A DNA stretch of 64,000 nt. Origin: Gigaspora margarita (taxonomy: Eukaryota > Glomeromycota > Glomeromycetes > Diversisporales > Gigasporaceae). Below, piece by piece: positions 1 to 11,165 of this stretch. The DNA lies in the NCBI GenBank assembly GCA_009809945.1, contig WTPW01000934.1:78590-142589 (forward strand), read 5' to 3'. Numbering within the stretch: position 1 is the stretch's first letter; each line of letters opens with the position of its first letter. Under the pieces are notes generated by a model. The model ran no database searches. It saw only the letters and a list, made by a program, of their open reading frames with translations, and was not told where the DNA came from. The position numbers and the translations under genes were made by a program.

Positions 1-353
1 TTTTTTTATCTGGTGATCTGGGTTGAAATTTTTGTAATGTGATCAAAACATTATGCAATCATTAAAGATCTGCTAATCGTCATATATCATTTCAAATAAT
101 TATGATTATAATCGATTTATAGATATATAACGATTTAATATAAAAAAATGATATATATCGATTATAAATATATATCGATTTTTATCCAATTAATCGATAT
201 ATAACGATATTATGATATATATCGATTATAGATATATATCGATTTTTATCTAATTAATCGATATATAACGATATTTTAATCGATATATAACAATATTATA
301 TAATCAATATAAAACGATTAAGTGCTATATATCGATCAATATCTATATATAAA
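1..353 (+). repeat. AT-rich palindromic repeat, left copy
   Basis: Arrays of the motif TCGATATATAAC and its complement. The same sequence lies inverted at 38502-38739, matching from the first bases of the window to about the AAAATTTTCTGATGATAG segment at 345-365. This copy carries an extra internal duplication of about 64 bp and an extra segment of about 22 bp near its outer end. A third, partial relative lies at 40453-40705. Family unknown; it behaves like the end of a dispersed element. Confidence 0.7.
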
Positions 354-354
354 A

Positions 355-1443
355 TTTTCTGATGATAGCAATCGCGCTGATCTAATTCGCGCTGCTAAAT
401 TAATTATTTGGGATGAACTTCCAATGGCTAATAAAGCTGTGTTAGATTGTATTGATATACTACTCTGGCAAATTTGTGGAACAAATGAACCATTCAGTAA
501 GAAATCTCTTATCGGAGTTGGAGACTTTTGTCAAGTAGCACCAGTCGTCAAAGGAGCGGGAAAAAGTGCTACAATTGATGCATCAGTCAAAAGCTCACAT
601 TTTTGGTCATACTTTAATATATACAAGCTTAAACAACCCGTGCGAAATGCATCCGATCTAGCGTTTTCTGAATTCATTGATGATAACAACTAGCAAGATA
701 ACGAAGTTACCCTAGACATTTTTGATATAACAAGAAATATTGAAGATTTTATTAATTTTTTGTATCCCAATAATTTGCTTATAAACCCTATAATACTACA
801 AAACAGGGCTTTTCTGAGCCTGCGAAATACCTTGGTAGACAATTTCAATTCCCAAATTCTTGATAATTTACCCAAAAAAGACGTTGTATATTTTGGTTAC
901 GATATTATTAAAGAAAACGATCAAATTATAAATGATCATCCTCTTGCAATACCTGATTATTTAGCTCAGCTAACACACTCCGGAATACCCAACCACGAAC
1001 TACGTCTAAAAGTTGGTGCCGTTTGCATGATAATGAGAAATATTTCAATTGACAAAGGTTTAGTCAAAAATGCGCGAGCTGTAGTAACAAATATAGGTCA
1101 ACAATTAATAGAAGTAGCTGTGTTGAAAAACAACTAAACAAATAATATAATGGAAATGCACCTACTTCCAAGGATAAATTTTTATTTTCAACCAGATAAT
1201 TGCTCATGGACAATACTCCGCAAACAATTTCCATTACGCTTAGCCTACTCAACAACTTTTAATAGTTGTCAAGGTCTCATGTTAGATCGTGTCGTTATTG
1301 ATCTTTGAACACATGTGTTTGCTCATAGTCAATTATACATAGCGATTTTACGCATAAAAAAAAGAGAACATGGCTTGGTATTATTATCCAAAGATAACAT
1401 GAATAATACTACGACTAATATTACTTACAAGGAGCTTATTTAA
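355..1443 (+). pseudogene. Truncated PIF1-family DNA helicase
   Basis: Remnant of a superfamily 1B 5'-3' DNA helicase of the PIF1 type, found both as host genes and as the helicase half of Helitron transposons. Motif II is visible as IIWDELPMANK (about 405-437), motif III as GVGDFCQVAPVV (about 508-543), a C-terminal LRLKVGAVCMIMRN block (about 1002-1043), and the 2B/motif VI-like region AYSTTFNSCQG (about 1243-1275) before a natural TAA at 1441. The Walker A half is absent: coding similarity starts where the left palindromic repeat ends, so the gene is cut at its 5' end. In-frame stops at 691-693, 1135-1137 and 1306-1308 confirm it is dead. The C-terminal block resembles Helitron helicases more than host PIF1, but no Rep domain is seen. 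Helicase identity is firm; Helitron origin is inference. Confidence 0.8.
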
Positions 1444-2194
1444 TAAATCTAAGAATATAAAAATATTTAATTAAATAAATATATAAATATATAAAAATAA
1501 AGCATTATTTTTTGAACTCGACCTTGGATATTAAACACTATAATAAATATAAATAAATAAATTATAACATCATTTTATTTTGAATAAATAAATACGAGTA
1601 AAAATGTATTTATATTATATACACAATATATATATATATGATATATATATATATATATTATATATATATATATTATATATATATATAATTATATATAAAC
1701 TTAAATGCGAATGAAATAAAATTCGAAATTATGTAATCAAATGTAATTGTAAAAATACAATAAACAAAAATAAAAATAAATACATACTTACTGATAATTA
1801 TTAGTTAGTCTAAACAAAAAATTCCAATTAAATTAAAATACCTACCATTATTATAAAAACAATAAAAACAAAAATAAAAATAAAAAAATAAATACAAGAA
1901 AAAACAAATAACAAATCGAATTTAAAAATATATATAAAAATAATAATAAATTAAAAATAATGACATAAAATCTTATGTTCAATTACGTAAATATATTAAT
2001 TGCTTAAATAAATATTAACACAATATATACGTAAAAAACATAAATTAGCGTGGAAAAAAAAAATTATGATACCTATATGAAATCAAAATACACAATAATT
2101 AAATAATTAAATAAAACTTTATAAACATATAAAAAAAAAATAAAAAAGAAGGTATATATAAACATACCAACCCCCAAAAATAACAATACACTGC
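1444..2194. other. AT-rich intergenic stretch with TA microsatellite
   Basis: Low-complexity AT-rich DNA. A (TA)n tract lies at about 1617-1700. No gene or structured repeat was recognised. Confidence 0.5.
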
Positions 2195-2989
2195 ATGTCT
2201 CCAACATTCGTAACAAAAAACAAAATAAAAAAATCCAAATTTAACCAAATTTTAAAAATGCCAATCCACACCTCGATTATCATAATGATAACTGCGAAAA
2301 ATGACACGAGTTCTTTCATACACGGAATGGCACAATATCAATCATCAGAAAACACATTTGTATCTTTACACTGGAAACTGTTTGATTCATCTAATAAATT
2401 ATTTGACTTTTCAGTCAGAGATATAGTATCTCTAGCTAGAAAATTTGGTATTAAAAATTCTGAACAATACATTACAGTTGCTTCAGCCACCAAATTTTGT
2501 AAAAATAACTCAAGTGACGAATTTAATGCAGAATTAGTGTCTTTTAACACACCTCACTTGATGTTCAACGCAACGGTTACTCGTGATTTAATACCATAGG
2601 TGAAACAATCCACTTTGGAGTAGATGTCAAAGAATATAACTCCTGTACCGGAAATCGAGATATATATGCCAATCACAATTTACTATCCAATTCAACGCAC
2701 GCGGTTTAACCATCTTCATGCGAACCTTAAGATCGGTAAACCGTTAATGATATCAGGTTTCTTATACATTATCAAATCAACAGTCACCATGGTAGAAGCA
2801 ACCGATGTTGACTATCTAAGGCAAGAAATCAATTATAATACAACAAAAATTCCAAACCAAACAACGCCGCAAAGCCTAAACGATCTAAATAAAATAGCTG
2901 ATGAAATTAATGCATCATCAGAACAAAAAAAAATGAAAAGAACGAACAAACAATTTCGGTACAAATTCCACTTTCGTAACAAACGATAA
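2195..2989 (+). pseudogene. Broken ORF of unknown function beside the helicase
   Basis: One reading frame runs from 2195 to a TAA at 2987, interrupted by two TAG codons at 2597-2599 and 2621-2623. The first part (134 codons) and the second part (121 codons) both look like ordinary protein. The second contains a hydrophobic beta-like stretch, GKPLMISGFLYIIKS (about 2732-2776), that could fit an OB-fold strand pattern, which would suit a single-strand DNA-binding partner of the upstream helicase; this is a guess from texture only. I do not recognise the family. Position 750 bp downstream on the same strand suggests that both once belonged to the same mobile element. Adenine runs after 2920 may have caused loss of frame. 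Confidence 0.4.
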
Positions 2990-3030
2990 TAACGAATCAA
3001 TATTTATCAAGAAAGAAAAAAACAGTTTAT

Positions 3031-3395
3031 ATGCTAACACTGAACCAAACAAAGAAACCAAGAATAAACAAATCTCTGATGAAATGTATCAGAATGACGA
3101 TAATCCTAAAGAAAAAGAAAAGAATGAAATGTTATCAACAAACAAAAAAACAAGGAGTAAAAGAAAAACATATCAAGACAGTGATGAAGACGAACAGAAA
3201 CCAAACTCTAGCACTGAATACACGATAGAGGAAGAAAATATAAACATAAACGAAAACAAATTAAAAACCAATAAAAGAAAAGCAAAAGGAAAAAAAATAA
3301 AACCAAATAACCATTCAATTATCACCATAAACATTTATTCGAGCATATACTATGCAAATATGAATAAACAAAACCAATTAAATCAAAACAATTAA
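3031..3395 (+). pseudogene. Lysine-rich low-complexity ORF remnant
   Basis: Two overlapping frames (3031-3228 and 3084-3395) encode highly charged Lys/Glu/Asn-rich sequence such as KEKNEMLSTNKKTRSKRK followed by an acidic DSDEDEQK patch. This resembles a disordered nuclear tail and probably continues the broken ORF ending at 2989 after frame loss in adenine runs. No domain is visible. Confidence 0.3.
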
Positions 3396-3551
3396 TTTAC
3401 TCTTAACTTTATTATTTTAAAATTATATTAGCTTCACAAAAAAATCGAACTTATATTCTTAAGTTCTTGTTAAAAATTCAAAAAAAAAAAATTCTATTTC
3501 GAAATTTTCAATATATTTGAAACAAATTTATTCTATTAGTAAATTTAGCAA

Positions 3552-3939
3552 ATAAACATGTAATCGTACTATGAACAAATAAATACATAAATATTCAATC
3601 AAAACATAAACATAATAAGACCATATATAACTAACATAAAAATTAACACTATATGCTTTTCAAACAAATATAATTCACTTACAAATAACATATAACTACA
3701 ATAAAAAAATAACCTAATATAACAACCCTAAAATACTTTTAGTACATAAACACATAATCATATTATGGACAAATAAATACATAAACCATTCGGTCAAAAT
3801 ATAAGCACTAAAACCCATATATATAATTAACATGAAATTAACACTATATGCGCTTTCAAACAGATATAAATTCACTTACACATAACATATAACTACATTA
3901 AAAAAATAACATCGCATATAACAACCTGAATACGATAAA
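3552..3939. repeat. Two-copy direct tandem repeat, about 194 bp
   Basis: The unit beginning ATAAACATGTAATCGTACTA at about 3552 recurs at about 3746 with scattered transitions. Shared blocks include GACAAATAAATACATAAA-like, AACACTATATGC and CATATAACTACA. Noncoding and family unknown. 3396-3551 and 3940-4062 hold only AT-rich sequence. Confidence 0.65.
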
Positions 3940-4066
3940 AAATTTCTAGAGCTATATCGAATATATCCAGATAAATCATATCAGATATATCAAGATAGTA
4001 CTGATATCGATATAAAATAAAGATATTATAAAAAAAAATAGAAGATTATCATCAATTTTTAACCGT

Positions 4067-4877
4067 TGTGAGGGGCAAAAGTGAACCCTCTATGTAAATG
4101 TCACCACAATACACTACTAACACTAACTAACTAAATCAACTCAACCTGGCACTCAAGACCTCTAAACCTTGAACTGGCAGGCAGAAAGAGGCGTGGAGAT
4201 TTGGTCCGGGTCTCAAGATTCGGATAGTCTTGGTAAGGCATAGAACACTTGGTCCGAATAACTAGAGTCGAATCGGGTTAACGATTATGTCACGAGACTC
4301 TAATATGGGGTCACGAGTTTATACTTCAATACGTATCGGGAAAGTATCAGTTTATAATAATAACAGTTTGTTTATTTATCTATCGGGGGGATTACTAACT
4401 ATAACACTTCTACTCTAATTTCGAAGGTTATGAACTCTACTTGAGTTCTTCCTTTCTGGAGCTACCAAAGCTGTCTTGCTCTAAAGACAAGAGATATCGT
4501 ATTTATACATTTTGCATTCCTATGCTCGATACAGGTATTATGGCAGGACTATTGTCGAACTGACAGATCTGACCGATTGTCGAACTGACAGATCTGACCG
4601 ATTGTCGAACTAACAGATCTGACCGATTGTTGAACTGACAGATCTGACCGATTGTCGAACTGACAGATCTGACCGAAATGCCATATCTGCACTCNTCAAA
4701 CTAGATGAAACAGGTAATCTCTTTTACTATACTATGAAGCTATAGTACTATGTATATACAGGGGCTATGTCAACTCTTACTAAATATACAATTGACTACA
4801 AATAGAGGTATACAAATGATAATTGGATAGAATAATAATATAAAAAAAGAAAATCAGCGTGACTTGACACCTTCACA
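4067..4877. mobile_element. Solo LTR, fossil
   Basis: An 811-bp block begins TGTGAGGGGC and ends CCTTCACA, giving the TG...CA inverted termini typical of long terminal repeats. It is flanked on both sides by CCGT (4063-4066 and 4878-4881), consistent with a 4-bp target-site duplication. It is clearly less AT-rich than its left flank and has no coding capacity, so it reads as a solo LTR of a Ty3/Ty1-type element. The 4-bp match alone could be chance; the coincident termini make the call likely. It adjoins the fossil YR retroelement, possibly inserted at its edge. Confidence 0.6.
4551..4675. repeat. Five tandem 25-bp units inside the LTR
   Basis: Five copies of a 25-bp unit, ATTGTCGAACTGACAGATCT plus GACCG, with three single-base variants. 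In LTRs such arrays often sit in the U3 control region; that role is inference. Confidence 0.9.
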
Positions 4878-5982
4878 CCGTACAAAGAGTCGAAGTTAGA
4901 AGGGCCCAACACACACATTACATTCTTGGGAGTAATGATAGATACAGAAGCAATAACTGGGTCAGTACTACCACAGAAAAGGCAAAAGATACATGACTTG
5001 CTAGCAGACTAGATTAACAAAAACTGGGGTGTAAAAAAGGAACTACAGTCCCTGGTTGGGTCCTTAATATGGTTATTCCAAGTACTCCTGCAGGGTAGAC
5101 TGTTTATCTAGCAATTTATAAAGGCACAAGAAGCAGTTAAAAATCCACATCACCACATGTGCATAATGAAGCCAATGATCGCAGATATAAAATAGTAGGA
5201 CGACATGATAAAGAAATGGCCAGATACCCAATTAATGAAAGATCGAGTATGGTAGCAACCAGATCTACAAAACCTTTACACAGATGCGTCCAACATTGGG
5301 AGCAGTGCCACATTCAGAGACTATTTCACAGCATTTAAATGGACCAGTTACGAAACCATTACCAGCTACGATATCCAAAAACGTGAGCTATTGACGACCC
5401 TGGTAGCAATTCGTACATTTTCGCCTTATGGATTAGAAGGAAGCTGATTTTATGGACAGACAATATGCCGAATGCAAAAGCGTATTATGCAGGCTTCTGC
5501 AAAAATGCAGAAATTAACAGAATCATCACACAGATATAAGAAGTACAGATACAAAAGAACTTTTCAATAAAAATGGAATATGTATCAGAGATATATAATT
5601 TGGACACAGGTCTCCTATCAAGGAGCAGGCACAAGAAATATTTGACCAAGAAACCAGCAGCTCATTTCCTGCAGCCTAATATTCCAAATAAATATACTAA
5701 TATAATTTCTAACATTCCTTTATTGATGCAATAGACCTACAGAGACGAACCAACTAGCTACAAAAGAGACAAAGAAGACCCATATAAGCAGGCGACGCAA
5801 ATGACGGTTAGTGGCAAATAGCAGTAAACTTTGGTGGTAGTACACCATTAGATCAACAGGCAGCTGACATTCTAAACACCAACACACCTAGACATAAAAT
5901 GTACAAAACAGTAATCAAGCGTTATCATGCGCTAGCAAACGAATACCAGTAAAAAAATGAAGATGCCAGTATATGGCCCATA

Positions 5983-6830
5983 TTGAAAACTTCATTAATC
6001 AAATTCATCAAATCAATAAGCAACGAAGTTGCACCCTCGACAGTTACTTCTTACTTATCAGCACTAAAGTTCAACCACACTAGGAATGCAGTGGATTGGA
6101 CAACAGTCCGGTTCGACCCACTGATAAAAGAGCTGCTCAAGACAATCAAGGCAAATCACAGATATGAGCCAATAAAACAAAAAATGCACATCACGAGGTT
6201 CAACCTGGATCAAATTAAGTGTAACTTGGACCTGCGGGAGTCAGATGATATACTATTTTGGGCAGTGGCACTAATAGCATTCTATGGACTAGCACGCCTT
6301 AGCGAGTTACTGCTGGAACATAAGCTAAACAAAAACAAAGTACCCTTTTTAAAAGCAATAAAATTCGAAAAGGCTAATTCAGCAACATATGCAACAATCC
6401 AGCTCACAAGAACAAAAAACCACATAATAGCAGTAAGAGTAGCACTGATCATAAACCCTACCGCTGACTATTTATGCCCCATTAAACCACTCAAGTCATA
6501 TGTAATATGATGCACCAGCCCTGCATATGCACCCGGCAATGAAATATTATTTATAAAAGCAGACGGAATATGGGCCGCCAAGCAATGGTTCAGCAGAAAG
6601 CTTCGATCAATCATACCTTAGGCTGATGTATCAGGCCATAGTTTCAGAGCGAGCGGGACTACAGAATTAGTGCTATGGGGAGTGCAGCCAATTATTATTC
6701 AAAAAACCAGACGGTGGGAGTCTGATGCATTCTACTAGTATGTTTGAGCACACCCCACCATGGTGGTGCACATACTGATGAAAGCATATAACATCCAGAC
6801 TTTCTGACAAATATTGGAACAAGACCAGTC
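5983..6830 (+). pseudogene. Fossil tyrosine recombinase domain
   Basis: Part of the fossil YR retroelement. The Arg box region reads FYGLARLSELL (about 6280-6312), and downstream a GHSFRASG segment (about 6633-6656) corresponds to the HxxR box of the family. Such enzymes integrate circular cDNA without making target-site duplications. This copy is degraded and inactive. Confidence 0.75.
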
Positions 6831-6993
6831 TCGCCATTATATGAAAAAAAAGAAGAAGAAAATAAAATGAAGTAAATATATGTAAGGACAGAAAAAATAA
6901 AAAAAAATATTAAATAAATAAAAAAAAAATGAACCGCTTGTTAAACTAATGAATGTACATAAAGCACGAAGAAATAGTAGAATCCTAAATATT

Positions 6994-7295
6994 AGAAGAC
7001 TATGTGACTCTACCATTCCTCTCCTACACATTTTTATCTATCTGACTCCCCACTCACAGCCAGCCTGCTTCAGCAGGCAGGAAACCACCAGCTAGCGGAC
7101 CCTATGGTGACTCGCAGTGCAATAATGATTGCAATTTTCAGGATGTCATTGCCGTTCTGGCCAACCTTGGCCATGTCAACATAATGTACTGACAATCATT
7201 TAGTTACTCCAATAAAATTATCTCCAGCTTAGAATAACTGCCGGCTTAGCCCAAAAAAACCCCCCAATAAAACATGTAAAGCAATACTTTTCGTT
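6994..7295 (+). repeat. 3' direct repeat, first copy (B1)
   Basis: Starts AGAAGACTATGTGACTC and ends CAATACTTTTCGTT. Repeated at 7561-7864 in the same orientation with about 90% or better identity. Contains a short CCTGCTTCAGCAGGCAGG inverted repeat. Belongs to the fossil YR retroelement. Confidence 0.9.
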
Positions 7296-7560
7296 CGGAG
7301 TGATAATAATCACATGATCGAAAAGAGAAGCAGCTACATAGTCATGCCACCCAAAATTACATGAAATACACTTCCTGAAAAGAGGGTGATTGAAGGCTGA
7401 AGATCATATGCGAATGCTGCAGCATATGTCAACTATGCCAAAAAGGAGCGGCATGGGCAGATTGGGAAGTTGCATTTATAATCATAAGTGCAGAGCACAG
7501 GAACCAACGGCATTAGACCCGTAACGAGCAAAGAATTTCTTGACCCAACCACCCAACCCA

Positions 7561-7864
7561 AGAGAAGACTATGTGACTCTACTATTTCTCTCCTGCACAT
7601 TTATATCTATCTGACTCCCTGCTCACAGCCGGCCTGCTTTGGCAGGTAGGAAACCACCAGCTAGCGGACCCTACGGTGACTCCCAGTGCAATAATGATTG
7701 CAATTTTTAGGATATCATTGCCGTTCCGACCAACATCAGCCGCATCAACATAATGTACTGACAATCATTTAGTTACTCCAATAAAATTATCTCCAGCTTA
7801 GAATGTCTGCCGGCTTAGCCCAAAAAAACCCCACAATAAAACATGTAAAGCAATACTTTTCGTT
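7561..7864 (+). repeat. 3' direct repeat, second copy (B2)
   Basis: Second copy of the 6994-7295 repeat, marking the element's right end. The 265-bp segment between the copies (7296-7560) would be the A2 unit, whose partner A1 should lie at the lost left end. Confidence 0.85.
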
Positions 7865-8325
7865 GTGTATACAAAACCTTAGATATGATTGGATGGGTGC
7901 TCCATGTGACTTAAAATTTCTATATTGCATGGAGTGTGCAATTCTGAGCATCTGATTGGATAAATGATCCATGTGACTTAGTAGAAGTCCCGAACAATGC
8001 TAAAAAAAGGTTATATGCAAAAAGTAGTATTCGGGGTTTTCATTGTTAGCTATATAGTTCAGCCAGTTGCTACAATATGTGATTAATGTGAGTTAATTTG
8101 CATTAAAATAAATGTAATTTCTATCATGAGTGACTGAAAATTCTATTTACTGTTACAGAACTTACTCACTATTTTGATAATCACAATAAGTTGTTAAGGA
8201 AGTTAGTTTATATTGAAATTATCATAATTTCTATTGTAGTATTGTTACAAAACTTACTCACTATTTCAGTGATTTCTAGCATTAGTACTGCAAAAGTTCT
8301 GTTGCAAATCTATTATTATTTTTTT
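7865..8325. other. Noncoding flank with short direct repeat
   Basis: Contains a short duplicated motif, TGATTGGAT...TCCATGTGACTTA, at about 7887-7912 and 7951-7980. Otherwise AT-rich with nothing recognisable. Confidence 0.5.
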
Positions 8326-9736
8326 AACACACAGCATAAGGTTTACTAATGCATGTTATTAGTATTATCTATATCTTAGTATTAAGATCAAAGATATATA
8401 AACTGTTAATGCACAAAAGTTGATTTTTTAAGATCATAAATAGATGAGTATCACTAAAATGCTCCTAAATTTAAATATGGTTTATATTTAAATTTTCAGA
8501 TTTTCTTTTAGCAGCACACAGATAATTAAGTTCAATATTATTATGCAGAAGACTGTAAATGTTATAACCAAGACATAACATTGAAAGTTTTAATTTTTAC
8601 TATAAAGTTTGCAAATTTTGCTAAAATTGTTCATTTTTGTGATAGCTACAAATATTCTAGATCTAGTGTAGATTATTAATAATATTGATTGTCAAGAGGA
8701 AATTTTTACAACAAATTACAAATTTTGACAAATTTTGTTTCTTACTGTATTATAAATGAGGTTTTAATGATGTTTTTTGACAAAGTATGAAAAATTAGTA
8801 ATTTTCTATACCTGTTAAAAAACTTTGTTAGAGCCTTGTTAATAGTGCTAGTAAGAAACTAAATTTGCCTAAATTTGCAATTTGCTATGAAAATTTCCTC
8901 TTGGCAACCTATTTATTAATAATTTACACTAGATCTAGAATATTTTGTGCTATCACAAAAATGAATGATTTTAGCAAAGTATAGTAAACCTCTTAAGAAT
9001 ACATCTTCTAATCTATAATTGGAATGATCTGAAAGTAAATTAAAATTGTTATGTAATTACAAAAGTTTGGCTATCAATATCAGACACCTTATCAAGAATA
9101 TACCTAGCCCAAATAATAAATTTCAATTAACAAATATTTAAGAGTAGGTGAATTCTTGATAGGGTGTTCAAAATTGACTGCCAAAACCTGTAATAAAACT
9201 AACAATATATGTATGTACATAATTTCAAATAAAGTTTACATAGAATGCATATATCCTATTATAGAATTAAAAGTTATCAAATTTAAAAAATCTTATAAAT
9301 ATATACAACTCGAATACGATAAAAATTTTGGGAGCATGATAGGACCCGAAATATCTACAAAAGGGTAAGGTTTTACAAAAATCACTAAATATAGAAAGAT
9401 CTGCAAGAAAAAAGGCAAAATTAAGCAAACTAATCACTATAAAAGGAAATAATCTGCACAAAAAAGGCCAAAAATAAGCAAACTAAAACCCTACCACTCT
9501 CTATATATTTCAGGGTCCTGCATGATCAGAACAATCTGATAATCTGTGCGCACAATTCATATAGCGCACACTAGAATTATAAAATTTTTATATGAAATTC
9601 TTTGCTATTTTAGTATAAAGAAATATAGCAGATCACAAGTAAGAATTGCAACCAATAAATAAAATGCCTATTATCTAATCATAAACTTTGCTGGAAATGA
9701 TCTGCTGCATGTCAACAAGAAAGATTAGAGAAATTT
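8326..9736 (+). repeat. Interspersed repeat, copy A, with foldback core
   Basis: Direct repeat partner of 11166-12317, beginning near GCATAAGGTTTACTAATGCA and ending near the AAGATTAGAGA segment at 9722. It contains a 363-bp hairpin (8617-8979) whose arms read CTAAAATTGTTCATTTTTGTG and its complement. Compared with copy B it has an extra segment of about 250 bp between about 9325 and 9580. Most CpG sites of copy B appear here as TpG or CpA. No coding capacity; the family is probably a non-autonomous DNA element. Confidence 0.8.
8617..8979. repeat. Foldback hairpin in repeat copy A
   Basis: Long inverted repeat with arms of about 150 nt around a centre near 8800 (GTATGAAAAATTAGTAATTT). The structure equals that at 11463-11826 in copy B. 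Confidence 0.8.
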
Positions 9737-11165
9737 TACAGGAGGGTTGCCAAAATTCTGGGTCAGATACATTAGTTCTAGATCAGTGTTTAGCCCTAGT
9801 TGTTAGCTAGTTCTATAGCAAATTATCAGCTAGGCATTTTTTTACTTAATGAATGGATATGAATACTGTATATAATTAAGGTTGATTTGGAACTACGTAT
9901 CCTGAAAAACAATTGCTAATAAATTTGAATTGTGATGATATTCCTGATCATAACTTTCTCATTGATATTTTAGTCTTAACATTCTAATTATAGGTTGTAT
10001 AACCAATTAAAAGCATTAAAGCATAATAACTTGATCATATAACAATATTAGTTTTTAGCACATTGATCACATTTTAGATATAACCATGATTTTATTGGTT
10101 GATAGATCACAAAAAACTATGAACTATAAGAATGCCAAAAAAATTATTAATAATCACAATCTGAACATCAAAAATTCCAACCAAAAATTTGCAAAAAATA
10201 GCAAAATCAAAAAATCAATCATCAAAATTTTTAATGGAATGTAATTTTACTTAGTATTTGCTAATATATTTACTATTTTTTATTAGTATTATGTTTTTTT
10301 ATCTATGGGGAGCACTTGTTCTTAAACTTGGGACAGTTATACAAAATGCTTTCCAATTTATAAAAATTTGATTGACATTTGATAGCTATTTTTTTCGCTC
10401 AAAAATAGTTTGTATTTATTAGTAATCAAATAACAGAAGTAAATTTGGAAAATTCATGTTTCACAATTTTAAGAGAGTTATTTAAGAGCGTCAAAAAGCA
10501 CACACTTCACCTAACATGTAATGTTTTATTTGGATTATGCCAGCAGATAATTTAGGCCAGATGTGATATTTATTGGCAGAATACATAATAGTAAATTGAG
10601 TGATTGACTGAGATAACCAGGATGGCAAGCCGGCTTAAGTGATAGAGCAATTCATGATGGAATGATGGAATCACGTGTTCCCTGGTTATTGGGTGGGGTA
10701 GGGTAGGTAGCGAAAACTTTTGCTTCTATGATTTATCAGTCTAGGCGCTTAGCTTTTTTTTCTTTTATATTTACATTTGCCTGCAGCATTTATTTGTTTG
10801 TTGGCTGTTGGCTCCTAATTTCACATGGTTTGGCCCTGAACAGTAATGAAGTAGCTTTATCAGTGTGTGGCTTGCTCTTTCTTTTGATCACGGAATCTAC
10901 CATCACTTCGCATAAAAAACATTGATATAAGCCTTATTTTGGTGTTACTACGTTAGAATCTTTAATTGGTCAGTGGAATAGACAGATATCTGTGCTTTGA
11001 TATAAGCATTATTATAGTGTGACCATGTTAGAATATTTGAATGGCCAGTAGAACAGAGCAACATTTGTGTTTTAATATAAAGAAAGATATTTCTAAAAAA
11101 TATAAGGATAAAAATTTAAAATTGTAAGATCNAAATTTAACTTGTTTAAAATTAACTTANTATTC
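9737..11165. other. Noncoding stretch with MITE fragment
   Basis: 9743-9860 is a relative of the 19216-19421 MITE (shared GCCAAAATTCTGGGTC, TAGTTGTTAG, CAAATTATCAGCT and CTTAATGAATG blocks). A short ORF at 10728-10925 has a hydrophobic stretch but no recognised domain. A segment near 10622-10690 has weak tRNA-like A-box texture only. Four ambiguous bases lie at about 11132-11182. Confidence 0.5.

Larger units (their letters stand above)
4878..7864 (+). mobile_element. Fossil tyrosine-recombinase retroelement (DIRS/Ngaro-like)
   Basis: Parts in order: the end of a reverse-transcriptase/RNase H region (about 4900-5700, with an RNase H-like DASNIGS motif), a tyrosine recombinase (about 5983-6830), then a 3' structure of two direct repeats (6994-7295 and 7561-7864) separated by 265 bp. 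That arrangement matches the split direct repeats of PAT/Ngaro-type elements. The 5' part is missing, so the matching left-end repeat is not in the window. The copy is broken, with roughly ten or more interruptions. The two 3' repeats differ at a few percent of positions, suggesting moderate age. Confidence 0.75.

Noticed and set aside
1617-1700. Origin-like AT-rich TA tract
   Set aside because: Plain TA microsatellite; similar tracts occur at several other places in the window.
7582-7972. Two short minus-strand frames
   Set aside because: They lie in the 3' direct repeat of the fossil YR retroelement and its flank; no protein family is visible.
10622-10690. Possible tRNA-like head with an A-box texture
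   Set aside because: No convincing B box and no acceptor pairing.
10728-10925. 65-codon hydrophobic frame that might be a small membrane protein
   Set aside because: Isolated, no homologous motif, and flanked by repeats; T-rich DNA easily encodes hydrophobic peptides.
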